From Symsagittifera roscoffensis (taxonomy: Eukaryota > Xenacoelomorpha > Acoela > Convolutidae): a stretch of DNA of 64,000 bases. Shown in pieces: positions 11,601 through 23,600 of this stretch. The stretch spans positions 98,573,705 through 98,637,704 of the forward strand of contig NC_087062.1 in the NCBI RefSeq assembly GCF_963678635.1, read 5' to 3'. The position numbers and the translations under genes are program-made. Each line of letters begins with the position of its first letter. Positions within the stretch are counted from its first letter, which is position 1. Below the pieces are notes generated by a model. That model was given only the letters and a program-made list of their open reading frames with translations, ran no database searches and was not told the DNA's origin.

Positions 11601-14600
11601 TTATGCTTCAGCTATACTAATATTGTGACAGACAACTACTTTGGCAGTGTGGCAAAAACATAAACTTCTGTTACGTGTTGTATAATCTGCTACCCTCATA
11701 CCTTCATTGTGTGGCCAGTTTTAACTTCTTGAGATTTTCCTTTGATTTATTTCTGCTCAATATTACTTTTAGGCCACGAAGTTAATCAGTTTTGATATCT
11801 GTTGATGTGTCGTCGTTTAGGTAAATCTTCTGCGAGAGCATCTGGCAAGAATGTTTCCAGAATGGCAGACTCATCTTCACCTGGGTAAAATATTTTATCA
11901 AAACCCTTTCATCAGTCATGATTCAGATTCCAAAATTTTTTTAAAAAAATATCAGTATCGAGGAGAACCGGTCTGATTCTTTTTTGCTGTGCCGGTCTCA
12001 CATTTAAGTAAGATGTTTGATCATCTAACTCTCTTCATTCGAAGGGTGAAAAATTGAAACATACCCTGCTCCTTGCACAGCAACCGGCTACTGTTGTTGT
12101 TCCGATTTTTGCATCGCAATATGTATGCTTGGGGTGATGTTTTCAGAAAAATTTCAGCGATCGCAATAATGGTTTTCAACTTTCTTTTTTTGTAACCCAA
12201 CGAAGATTTCGACTCTCTGAGTTTTGTGTAGAAAGTCTTTTGTGCCTGCTTTTTTCTTGATAACGTTTTGAGGGCCTGAAAATTGTCAGTTTGGCCATGT
12301 TCTGGTAAAATTGATCCGCGCTTGTTCAAATGATCGTTTATGATGAAAGCGTAAGCCTTAATTATTTAAACGTGGCGAATTATCCAGCGCTCAAAGTCAT
12401 TTCGTTTTTTTTGAGGCAAGCTAGTTGATTGTTTAATTCCCTGCATGGCTCCGTTGTATAGCACTTACTAGTGTATTTTAGCTGTTGGGGAAGGAAAAAC
12501 TCGAAAACTCAAATTTTCTAGGTTGTCAAAGTTTTCTGCCCTCAAAACGTTGTGAACAAAAATAGCAGGCACAAATGACTTTTTACTCAAAACTCAGGGA
12601 GTCGAAATCTTCGTTGGGTTACAAAAAAAATTAATTGAAAACCATCATTCCGACCGTTGAAATTTTTCTGAACGAACATCACCCCAAACATACGTATTCC
12701 GTTGCAAAGTCAAAACAACAACAACAATTATCCGAGATCAGCTAAAATGTAGTAAAAGCTTTGCTCTGATGCGAGCAATTTTGTTAATACTATAAAATTT
12801 TTCAAGCCTGATTCAATACCATCTTTGGTTGGCTAGATTTGTGAGAGCAATTAGAGTGCATTCAGCATTAAGATTTTAAAGCATTTGAAAGATATCGATG
12901 GCCTGAAAATGAACTAATGACGGCTCGAAAGTTGACATTTTGAGATAGTTCATGTTCAAATTTCAAAATGGTTTCTGTGTTCATATAGCAGTTTGTCTGT
13001 ACGAAGAAAGTTGATGAAAAATGTATAGAAAATCATTAGTTTCTGTTGCTCGTAGACTTTTTCAAACATCGAAACAAAAGCATTTGGATTTACGAAACAG
13101 TTAATTTTGAAGTTATCTTTTTCTGTTTTTATGTGCTACCGGTTATGCAAATCCGTAATTCGTATCTCTCAGCTTTATGTTAAGTTTTTCGAATTTTATG
13201 GCTGACCTTTATTGCAAACCCTATCAATTAGCATCGTTTAGTCAGGTGAGATAGTGAGCGTAGTGCCATACTTGGATTTTTTTTCAAACCTAACTCGCAA
13301 ATAAAAGTGGTGCTCTTTTTGTTGCATAGTATTCACAGTTTAATAGCATGTATCTCCAATTTATCAGTGAATATTTTTTGGTTTCTGTAAGCTCCTTTGG
13401 AGAGATCTGTCAACTTCAGTACTTTAACTGCTGAGGAGTTATGTGCGAATCCCGTAGAGGTGATTTATTTTTCAAAATCCAATAATAGTTTTTTTCTTGC
13501 TTTTTTGACCCTTTTAAAGCTACTTCTTGTCGTTTTTTCGTTTGTGGTCCCGAAATGAAGCTTCGCCTCTGTGTCGAATAATTTTGTTACAACTTTCGAA
13601 GAAAGAAAGAATATATGTGATTGGGTAGTTTTTGATTCAGATCTATTTTGGCAGTCGAAATAATAACGTGAATTATTTATCCCTGGCGAATTACCGTACT
13701 CAAATACGAGGGTAACTTGTCAAATACGAGTTGATAGGCGAGCAGTCTTGTTTTATATAGAATAGAGAGCTGCTTAATATTAAACTGGTTTTTCGAAAAT
13801 GAGTCCGGCTCCAAGAATGCTATATGACTATTGCAGTTATTCTGCTCAATATTATTTTTATCTACTGACATCAAAAAAGAGTAGTTAGAATCCTAGACGA
13901 AAACTTTGTGCGTTTTTTTTCTGCTTGGTAACTACTGGTGTCAAAGGTTAGCGATCAATTGAATCTCGGTTTCGCGGTTTACTCGGGAGTTGCGCAACCG
14001 TTGCCAGGCTCAGAGACAAAAATTTACCATTAACCAACTAGTTTTGAAAACAAGGGCTCCGCTCAATAAAAAGGTTGTTACATTCCAAAAATCAAAATTA
14101 TTTCTCAATTTTTTGATTGAAAACAAAATTTATCCAGTAAGTTGTGCAATCCAGGAACTTTCAGAAATTCTGCGATGATGATATTTTCTGTCACAAAATC
14201 AAAGTAATCTTAGACTTCTCGATGAAAAAGCGGTCAAATCGCATCTCGGCATTGCTGGATATCGCCTTAACCTTGTCATGAACGCATTTTTTCTCGATAC
14301 CAACGTTATCACTGTGCGTATGCATGCCTTATAAAAACACTCACTGGATTCTTTTTTTCAGTGTGAATCAAATTTCCAGAAGTGGCACCAAAGTGAGTTT
14401 CAAGGAGAACGAGGCCTACTTGAGCGCCGGTGAAAGAGCTCACCGGTTGAACCAAGATGAGACCGATAATGTCACGGAAGAGGGGGATGTCCGTACCATG
14501 TTGGCAGAGGAGGGGGTTAGTCTGGAAAAGGGAGGCGAAGATGTTCAGTGGAGGGGGGAAAGAACCGTCGACGAGATCATCGCCGACCTCAGAAAAAATC

Positions 14601-17600
14601 AAGAAGAGCGAAAAACCAGGCGAGCTTAGTCATTTGAAGGGAAAGTTACCGCGGAGTTGAAAAATCAATTCGTTGGTCAAAAGTACAGAAAACTCTGATT
14701 ATGGGTGATCGGGTTTTTCTAAGAGAAGCACAAATTTATGGCTTAGATTAGACGGGGACCCGAATTTTTTAAAATAATTTATTGATTGTAAAAATTCACT
14801 CAGATTTCATTACGAGATTACGCTTGGTTGTTTTGGTTTGACCGTGGAGTCTAGATTCATAGTCATTGGAACCGCAAAAGTTTCCAGCAACCGTCAAAAA
14901 TTCAAACTTGCTTTGAAATCAACGAAAAATAATACGAGTATCAGCGATGTCCATCACAATTTGGCATCCTTTTATTCTGACTTGAATGCGTTCTCGAATT
15001 TTTGAGGGTTTAAGCATAATTGAAATTTTGAGGTGTTTCGAGCATTAAAAAAACGGAACCTGGCTTTGTCTGCGTTATTTCAGTCGCAACGTATCTTTTA
15101 TTTGTGTTCATGCATTACAGACGCCAGAAGAAACAAGTTGAGAAAACAGAAACAGACCACAAGATTATGGATGTGATCGAGAGGATCAAGTTCCGAGGGG
15201 GAGAGATGGGGCTGGACTTCACAGTCACCGTTGAACAGACTGAAGACGAAGACGGTGATGACTCACAGGAAAGTGAGGGGGAGGGTGAAGATGAGTCATC
15301 GGAAAGAGTGAAGACAGCTTCAGGCGAAAACATAGAGGCGCAGTCAGGTGCTGAAAATCAGTCTGTCTATTATTTTAAAAATTATCTAAAATATGACAAA
15401 TTTTTTTAAAGTTGGTTTCATTTTTTGATTTTTTGGCAAGAAGTTTAGCAAAAATTGAACAAGAATCATCATAATAAATTGTTTGCAGGCAGAAAATGTT
15501 CAGACGTTTCTTATAAAGGAGACTCGATTGAATTAAGTACCCAGCTGTCGGATAGTTCCTTAGACTACCTCTATATTCATGATCTCACTATAAAATCTTC
15601 AGTTGCATGTTAAGCTCGTGCTGGGTCCCGTTGATGTTAAAATTTTGAAAACATAATTATCAGTGATGTAGTTTTGTTTCCCAACTCAACCAAGTCTTGA
15701 TGTTGTTAGTACGATTTTGCCTCGATGTTGGGGGTCAAATTTATCTCAAAAATCAGCGAAAAACTAGATCAAATATTGATTGTATGATAAGTATTCGAAG
15801 TTTCAAAAGTTCAATCTGTATACCTTCATCGTTCGTTCAAAGTTCAAAATCAACTGCCAAATTTGTCGCAACTGTCAAACCAGCTGAACTTTTTTTGTTC
15901 CGTCCACTTCGTGAAAAAGGAAGGAACTATAGCGTAGCTTGTGTTTTTCCGGCCGATCCAATTTACCTCAATGAACGCTCTGAAAGGGTCAATTGTGAGA
16001 TAATTTTAAAACCATACCAGCTGTGATACCGATTCCAAAAAAGTAGCGGGTAATTTTTTACTACTTTCACAGCAACCGGTTATCTTTTTTGTAAATTATA
16101 GTTTTCTTAATTGAAACAAGCAAGTTGAATTAAGGCCAATTTGCTTTGAAAGTGAGTTTGTCTCTGAGCCAGCGATTCTTTCTGTGAGACCTGCAGCTAG
16201 TTATAGTTTTTGCTACATTGTTCGCAATTTTTTTTCGTTCAACAAGTTTCAGCAAAGTTAATGAACCTAAAATTTTTCATTTTGACGTCCGAAATCAATT
16301 TTCAATCATTTAAGCACGCAGAAATCATGAGAAGGTTTTGAGTAAATATAAAGTTGTTAGCAATATCGGCCATCTTGAGCAAGTTGAACGGTCAAAAATA
16401 TTTCGTTTTAGGTTAATTAGATTTTTAACCCGGTTTTTGTGTGCTGCGTTGAGAAAAAGTTGATTTACGACGCCAAAAATTTGCAGTTTTGACAGGTGCG
16501 AATCTAGGGTTTTCTCGTCGAATTTTTCATACTTTGTTGGACTTTTTAGGCCGACTAAATTGATTTTCCGAGCTCTCACAAAATACTATAAAGATCTAAT
16601 TTTGACAAAACTTTCCGCGCCACAAAAAGTTTTTGAAAACAGAAGCCAAAAATGACGTTTGTAAGCACGTTTTTGAAGGTTTTGACCATTAAATTGTGTT
16701 TTTTGTTCCTCACTCAAAATTAGTATTTATCGGCGCATATCGAAAGGTTTCAAGACCGGTCAACTAAAATGAATGCAGTACAATTTTACCAAAGGAGGTG
16801 TGGCGATTAGCATGTGTGCCTATTAGCTTGCGATTGTTGCTTGAATTGGGTGTACATTCAAAAGAAAAACAAATAGGACGAATTTTTCATTTGTTCAAAA
16901 ACAATTTGATTTGTTAGAGAAATAAAATATTCACTTTCTACTAAATGAAAATTTGGCTAAATGCACGCTGCTAAAAATTGCGAATTTGAGTAAACAAAAC
17001 TTGGAATAGCGAGTCTTCAAACTACATTCTTTTAATTGGGCATGCCAATCGACACACTTGCTAATAGACCGGTCTCCATTACCAAAGGGGTCGGTTTCTT
17101 AAGGCGGTTCTACTGGTTTTAGGTAATTAACTTCGTTCAGATTCGTTGACCGAAAAGGATCTTGTCAACAATTGGGCTTTAAAAATACATGCAGTTTTCA
17201 GGTACAATTCTTATTGTTTAAGTAATTAAAAAATTAATTTCCGTCGTCCAATGAGCGTTTTAAGGTTGTTTAATTTTGTTGGAATTTGTTGACCGAAAAG
17301 GATTTTGCCAACAATTTGGCTTTCACTATAAACACAATTTGAAGCTTAATATGCTTCAGAGGGCGAATTTGACGCAGCAAAGAGTTCTTACGATACATTT
17401 GGACTCACAGACCAAGTGGATGAAGACTTGACTATTGAAGAGATGCTAGGAGGAACTGGCAGTTCCAAGAAGGACCCTTGCGATGACCAGCTAATGGTAA
17501 ATTATTCATTTTCTTCCTTTTTCACATCTAAGAGTTCTGTTAGTTTTTGGGTTCTACGGTAGTGTGTATGAACCAGCCGAAGTATAAAATAGCCAAAAAA

Positions 17601-20600
17601 CAGAGGAAGGGTTTCATTATTATGTCACAGCTATGCAACAGAGAAACAGTTACTTAGAAAGATGCAAATCTCAGCTCAAATTACGTAACTTTGACTGAAC
17701 TTTGTATACTTTTGCTCATTTTTGTCTGTTGACTATTTGGATTTGTCTGTCCTCATTCGTGTTTTAAACACTTTAAATGCATAATGGTAACATTACGATG
17801 ATAACGATATATTTTGGTTAGAAACATTACAAAAAAATCTATAGCTGGAAAGGACAGCGCACAAACCCTATAAATTAGCAAAGGGAAAATTTGTATCACT
17901 TTGGAGTAATACGTTTTCAGAGCAACGTCGGATCCAGAAGTGACTTTGAAGGTCTCTCTTCCCGGAAATCGGACCTGGAGTCGGGAAGTGCGAAGCCAGC
18001 CGACCTGATTGCACAGGAATCTATCGAGAGAGCATTGCAGGCAAGATTATTGAGCTATTTGATGCATTTTTATGCTTGGCCGATTTCTTGCGTACCCAAT
18101 TATTTATAAATCTAGAATATAAACAAATCAATCTTTAATTACGAATAAAACTTTTGCAACGCTCATATTCAAAATTTTAAGAAGATTTGACAATTTGCTT
18201 GTGAATTTTGAATTAAGTCAAAATTAAACTAAATATCGAAACACTTTATTTAAGAAACAAAATATGGGTAGCTTTCACATTTGCGGTAGCCTCCTTTACA
18301 ATAATTTAATTTTCATGCCGGAAACTCTTAACCAAACATTGATTGAAATTGTGCGTTACCAAAAAGGTGTCCGCGTGTTTGGTGGCATTTGTTTTCGTTT
18401 TCTCAAATTGTCTGTTTAGGACTTGGCTCTGAATCCAAACGTGTCAGCAACTGACATCATCAGTGTAAAAGGAGTCAAACCCAAACTACACCTGAAGTAC
18501 ACTGCAAACAAAGCCACGGACAGTCTGAACGACAGTGGCATCAGCGAAGAGAGAGACAATTTGACCGAGTATGGGTCGTCAATTTCGAGTCTCAATCAGA
18601 ACAAAACAAAGGTAAGTTTCTTCCGTTTTTTTTCAACAAATGTTCAAGATTTTCGAATCAAAAAGTCTTTCTGCCGAGTTTTTATTTTTGGCTGCGTATC
18701 CTATATTGTACTTGTTTGATTTCACGGTTTAGAAGATACGAATTATAAATTTGGCTATACAGACACAATTTTAGAGGTGTGAAGTTACTTTTTGCAAAAG
18801 TTAAAAGCTTTAAATAAGTGGTTAATTTTGAATAAATTATCTCTAAATATGGACAAAACGATACAAGTCAGTGTATCTCTGAATTGTGCTTCCAACCAGC
18901 AGTTGTATATTAAAACATACCTTTGAAAGTTAAAGGGTCATGCAAATAACTTGGTGTTTACGTAGATGCTAAGTTGTCATTTAGTTCTCACATGAATTTC
19001 ATACGATCTAAGTTCAGAAAACAATTTTGCATTGTTTCGAAAATGCGTCATTTTGTTCCCAAAACCGTTATGATTAAATATTATGGCTTTAATATCAAGC
19101 CCATTTTGTAATATGAATTATTGGTGTATAGTTGCATTTCCTACAAAATCATTTAACCCCTTTTTTATAATCTAAAAAAATTATTTGATTGATTGTTCTC
19201 AAAAAAAATGAAAATTTCCTGCAAGTTTTCACTACTGAAAATTTTTAACATGCCACGAGCTGCTGGTGTATGAACTCTGACGATCAATAGCAAGACTACA
19301 TACTGAAAATTTTTTGAATGACCTTCGTGTATTTGACATACCGTCGCATATGCTCAGAAGATCAACTTTAAATTTGATGAAAATTTCGATTTTTAAAAGC
19401 AAAATACAAAAACTAAGCTCTTTAATTTGCTTAGACAAAGTTCCTTAATACCAAAAGTTTTCGATCAAAGTTCTAGTTCAGATAATCAACGCTTTGCTCA
19501 CAAACTTCGTGATTTGTTTAGGTTAAGCAATGGAGAGCTGATTAAAGTTTTTTGTTGACATTTTATAACTAAATGCAAGAATAGTGATGGAAAATGACGA
19601 TGTGAAGTGCATGCAGGTTTTTAAATTGTTTGAATAATTGAATATGGTTTTCAAATCGACTTCGGCGTTTTTAAAACCACACTTGGGCTTGTTCGCTGGT
19701 TACTGCCGCATGGGCTTAGTTAGGTGTCTACTGACCGTTTAGCCGCAATCAGTTCTACTGATGTTAGAGAGGCTTCAAGGATGAGACCCAGTGTAGAAGC
19801 ATTAACCGTAAAGTGAACAAGTTCGAGTTTTGGTTTCGAATCCGAATAGGGGTCCCTTCGCCAACTTTTCTCTAATTTAGTTTGGCTCTATAACGACTAA
19901 CTCGGATCTTATGTCATTAACATATCTAAACAATGCTAATTTTGTGCTTTTTTATGTTTATACAGTCTTTTTCCCATTGTTTTCTATGTTTTTACATATG
20001 TTTTTTCGTTTTCTTTGAAGATCTCAATTTACTTTTATATATATATATAAATGGGGCAGTGCTTTGTAACCCACATGGGTTCGTTGACTGTCCCCTCACT
20101 GTTTTAGTTGCTTTATTTTAAAATTTTTGTTGTATACATATTTAACAATAACAATGAGAAATAAACTCTTCTCCTTCCTCTTGTTCAAGTAGCACTGAAT
20201 TTTTCGACTACGTTCGTTTTTCCAAAAAGCAGTTAAGAGTTTTTTGATAGGATTGTTTGCAAACTTTCACGGCTTCGCGGTTTCGTTCACTGCAAAAATA
20301 TAATGGCAAACTCTTTTTTTGCAAAAAAAATCTTATAAAAGTTGAAACAATCATGCAAAGAAAGTTTTTGATGTTTTTTTCGTTTTTTTTGGGCAAGAGG
20401 CAGGTATACAAGTTAGATTCTTCAAATTGCGTTTAATCTTCATATTGCGTTGCGTGTGTTAAGACGTGTTTTTTTTGTGACTTGCTCTCTCGTTTGTGAC
20501 TCATTTTCATCGCTCTGTCCTCTAACTTGTCCTGTCAAAATCAAAAAAATTAGACTAATTTTACTCTCAGACTATTTAAACAAAAGAGTTTAAATAACAA

Positions 20601-23600
20601 CTCAAATGACCTAAAAGGGGAATGTGAAGAACAAATAGGGTTTTATATAAAATTGAGTTTGCTGAGCGAATGGTGCGCTAATTGATTTTCAGCCTGTGGA
20701 TCCCTTTCGAGACCATCAGGGACCTATGAACATGCACCAGTTCTGTACCCACATTGGACCCGTCTCAGATGACGCCCAGATGCCCTTCTCCCTCCAATCT
20801 CTCTCGCTGGCTCTCCACGCCCCGAGCAAGATACGACACGCGAATAAATTCCTGGCGACTGCCACGGCGAAAGGCGCCGAGGAGGCTAATCTGTTGTCGG
20901 GTCAGACGAATTCGCCTCGTGATGGCAAAGATCGGTCGGGTGGAAAAGTGGCGGAGGACAAACGTATCCAAAAAATAACAGACGATATTTTCAAGGTGAG
21001 TTTTCAAAATGATCTTTTTGAATGTAATTTTCAGTATTCTGTAACTGAATAACTTGACACAGTTTTAAGTATGAATATTCTGAAAGGAACCTATATTTAT
21101 TTGTCTTTTTTTACATTTTCGATATATTTCATCCAATTTTTACATAATACCGAAATAACGGCAATTAAAACTTATTCAAATGCAGATTTTGTCATTATAT
21201 TTTATTTATAAGTAAAAGAAAACTGCTTTCAGGATTACTTGAACTACAACGGGGATGATTCTGATATGAAAAAGCGGCAACCTCAAGTTGAGAATGACAA
21301 CTCTTCCAACAGCTATCGGAGACTGCAGAAACTAGCTGAGGCGGTTGTTCAACCCCCCTCGTCAGGAGACAGCAATGATGACTCATTGGGGGTTGATGGG
21401 ACTAAAGTGTCCATGTTTGACATGGGCACTCAGCAGTTGTGGAAAGCGGCGCCTCCTAAGATGAATTTGACCCCTGGTTAGTTTTTAGCCCAAATTCACT
21501 CGATAAGCTTTTTAAAAATTATTTCGGTTATTTTCAGTGATCATTATTTTTGTGAATGACACTAATTTTGATTACAATTGAAAAACGAACAATTATTGCT
21601 ACCACCAAAAAATTACTACTCAAATTATTGGCTCTTTTTCCTTTTCCCCCCACCTGCAAATTTTTCAATTTGAAATTGCCGTTCACTTTGTCCGATTGTC
21701 ATGAAAAATGACATGCAGATTGATTAGGCCATGACAAACATATTTGGTCTTCATAATTGAGCTTGCAAAACGACTCGGTACACCATAAAAAAATTATTAA
21801 GGTGTGAGGTGGGGGGGGGGGGGGGGGGGTTAGAAGAACCGGAGATTGTTCACATCGGCCTTAGCTGCATTGAAACTCAACCAACGACATCAAAAACTCA
21901 TTCTTTTTAGCAACTTGAAATTTCTATTTAAAAAACGTGCTTTTTTAGGCTACATTCAACAGAAGCTCTTCAATGACTTTCACAGTTCCCTCCAGGGCGT
22001 GGTCAAGGACTCTCTAGGGGTGGGGGTTGTCGGAGGGGGAGGGGGAGGGATGCAGAGTGCTTTCGGGGGGTCCACTTACAACACCAGATCTCAGCTGTGG
22101 GGAACATTTGCTGACTACGATGACGACGATGAAGGCGAAATGAGTGCGGACATGAAAAACATGTTCGTTTTTTTCGATTGTTTTTTCTGTTTGCTTATAA
22201 AAGCGATAATATTAGCGACCCAATTTCAGATTCAAGTTTTTCAGAAATAATTTATCTTTGCAAAAACCATTGTGTATGCGAAAACAAAAAGTATTGTTTA
22301 TTGAGTTTGCTTACTGGCGCCATTGGTGCTCTCTGAGATTCTGGAGTCATTTGATTTAGTACCTGCCAGCTGATGTTATGTGTGTGTTATCTGAAACAGT
22401 TGCTGTTGTTAGTGCATAAGATTAAGTTGGAGGTTTATTGATTCAGAATTTACAGTATAGAAATCGCGTTTTTCTCATGGCGCAGCAAGCAGGATGTGGT
22501 GCAAGGACGGGGAAGAACCCACTCGGAATTACAGCATTTTGGCCAAGCAAGTGCACGGAGGCACCGATGCTATGGGGCACTGGATCAATCGTTTTACCTG
22601 GGGGGTACTAGCGAAACACTCGTTCAATCCAACGGCGTTTTACTTCGTTCGGACGTTAACAGACACTCAAATTGCGGCGTTGCCAGCGGAAGTGGACGGA
22701 AAAAACCGCATGGAGGCGGAACAAACTTTTATTTCTAACCTATATCTTTACCTGGGGGTAGCGGGGCCAGGGCGAACTTCATAATCGGAAACATCATCTG
22801 GATTTGGCAGATACCCGATACCCGCGAGTACTGGATGAGTTCGAGAACGTGTTCAAAAAGGAGAGGAACGAGACGTTCGAAACCTACCAATTACTATCCA
22901 GAAAACAGCGGGATGGGGACACACTAGAAACGTTTCACTCGGTTCTGAGCGGATTGGCGGCCAGGTGTAATCTGGGAACGCTGGAGCGACGGATCTTACG
23001 AGACGTGATTATAGTCAATATATCCAATAAGGAGGCGCAGATGGAACTCTGTCGCTCTACCAAGACTCCGGATGAGGCTTACCGGATTGCGCTTTCATAT
23101 GAGCGGGGAGATAAGTACGCAAAAACGTACAAAGTTTCCGGTGAAGGGCTTGCTGCGGCGCCGGCGGGGCGCTCCAGATAAAAACAGAGCCAGTCAGTGT
23201 GATCCGAGATGGCTATCGTCGGCCGTTTTAACGGGGTGGCCGAGGAGCCTGAAGCGGAAACAACCGAGGAGCGGATCGTAAGTGTTTCAATTGCGATCAG
23301 AGTGGTTTTATAACGGAATGCGAAGTGTCCGGCACGAAATGCCACGTGTAGTTTTTTGTCGCAAAACCGGACACTACGAACGCGATTGCCGAGGCCGCAG
23401 AGCGGCAGGGCGAGGACTTGTGGGTCTAATCCACGAAGAAGGCACCGAAGGCTGGGTGACCGACCCAAATGAAGTAGCTCACGGCTAGGATTCAGATAGT
23501 TCAACTGACTATATCGTAATGTCAATCAAGCGAAAAAAGGTGGAATCGAAAGTAGTGGGGGCGAAATTAGCAATAAAAAATAACGGACTTTCAACTCAAG

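Noticed and set aside
14324-14361. Extension of exon 7 upstream to the ATG-like start of the open frame
   Set aside because: The acceptor at 14361 fits phase with exon 6, and the upstream part is a pyrimidine tract.
15697-16026. Plus-strand 109-codon frame in intron 8
   Set aside because: No splice context, unbiased codon use and no domain; probably chance.
23079-23525. Minus-strand 148-codon frame over gag
   Set aside because: Shadow of the retrotransposon gag/knuckle region on the other strand.
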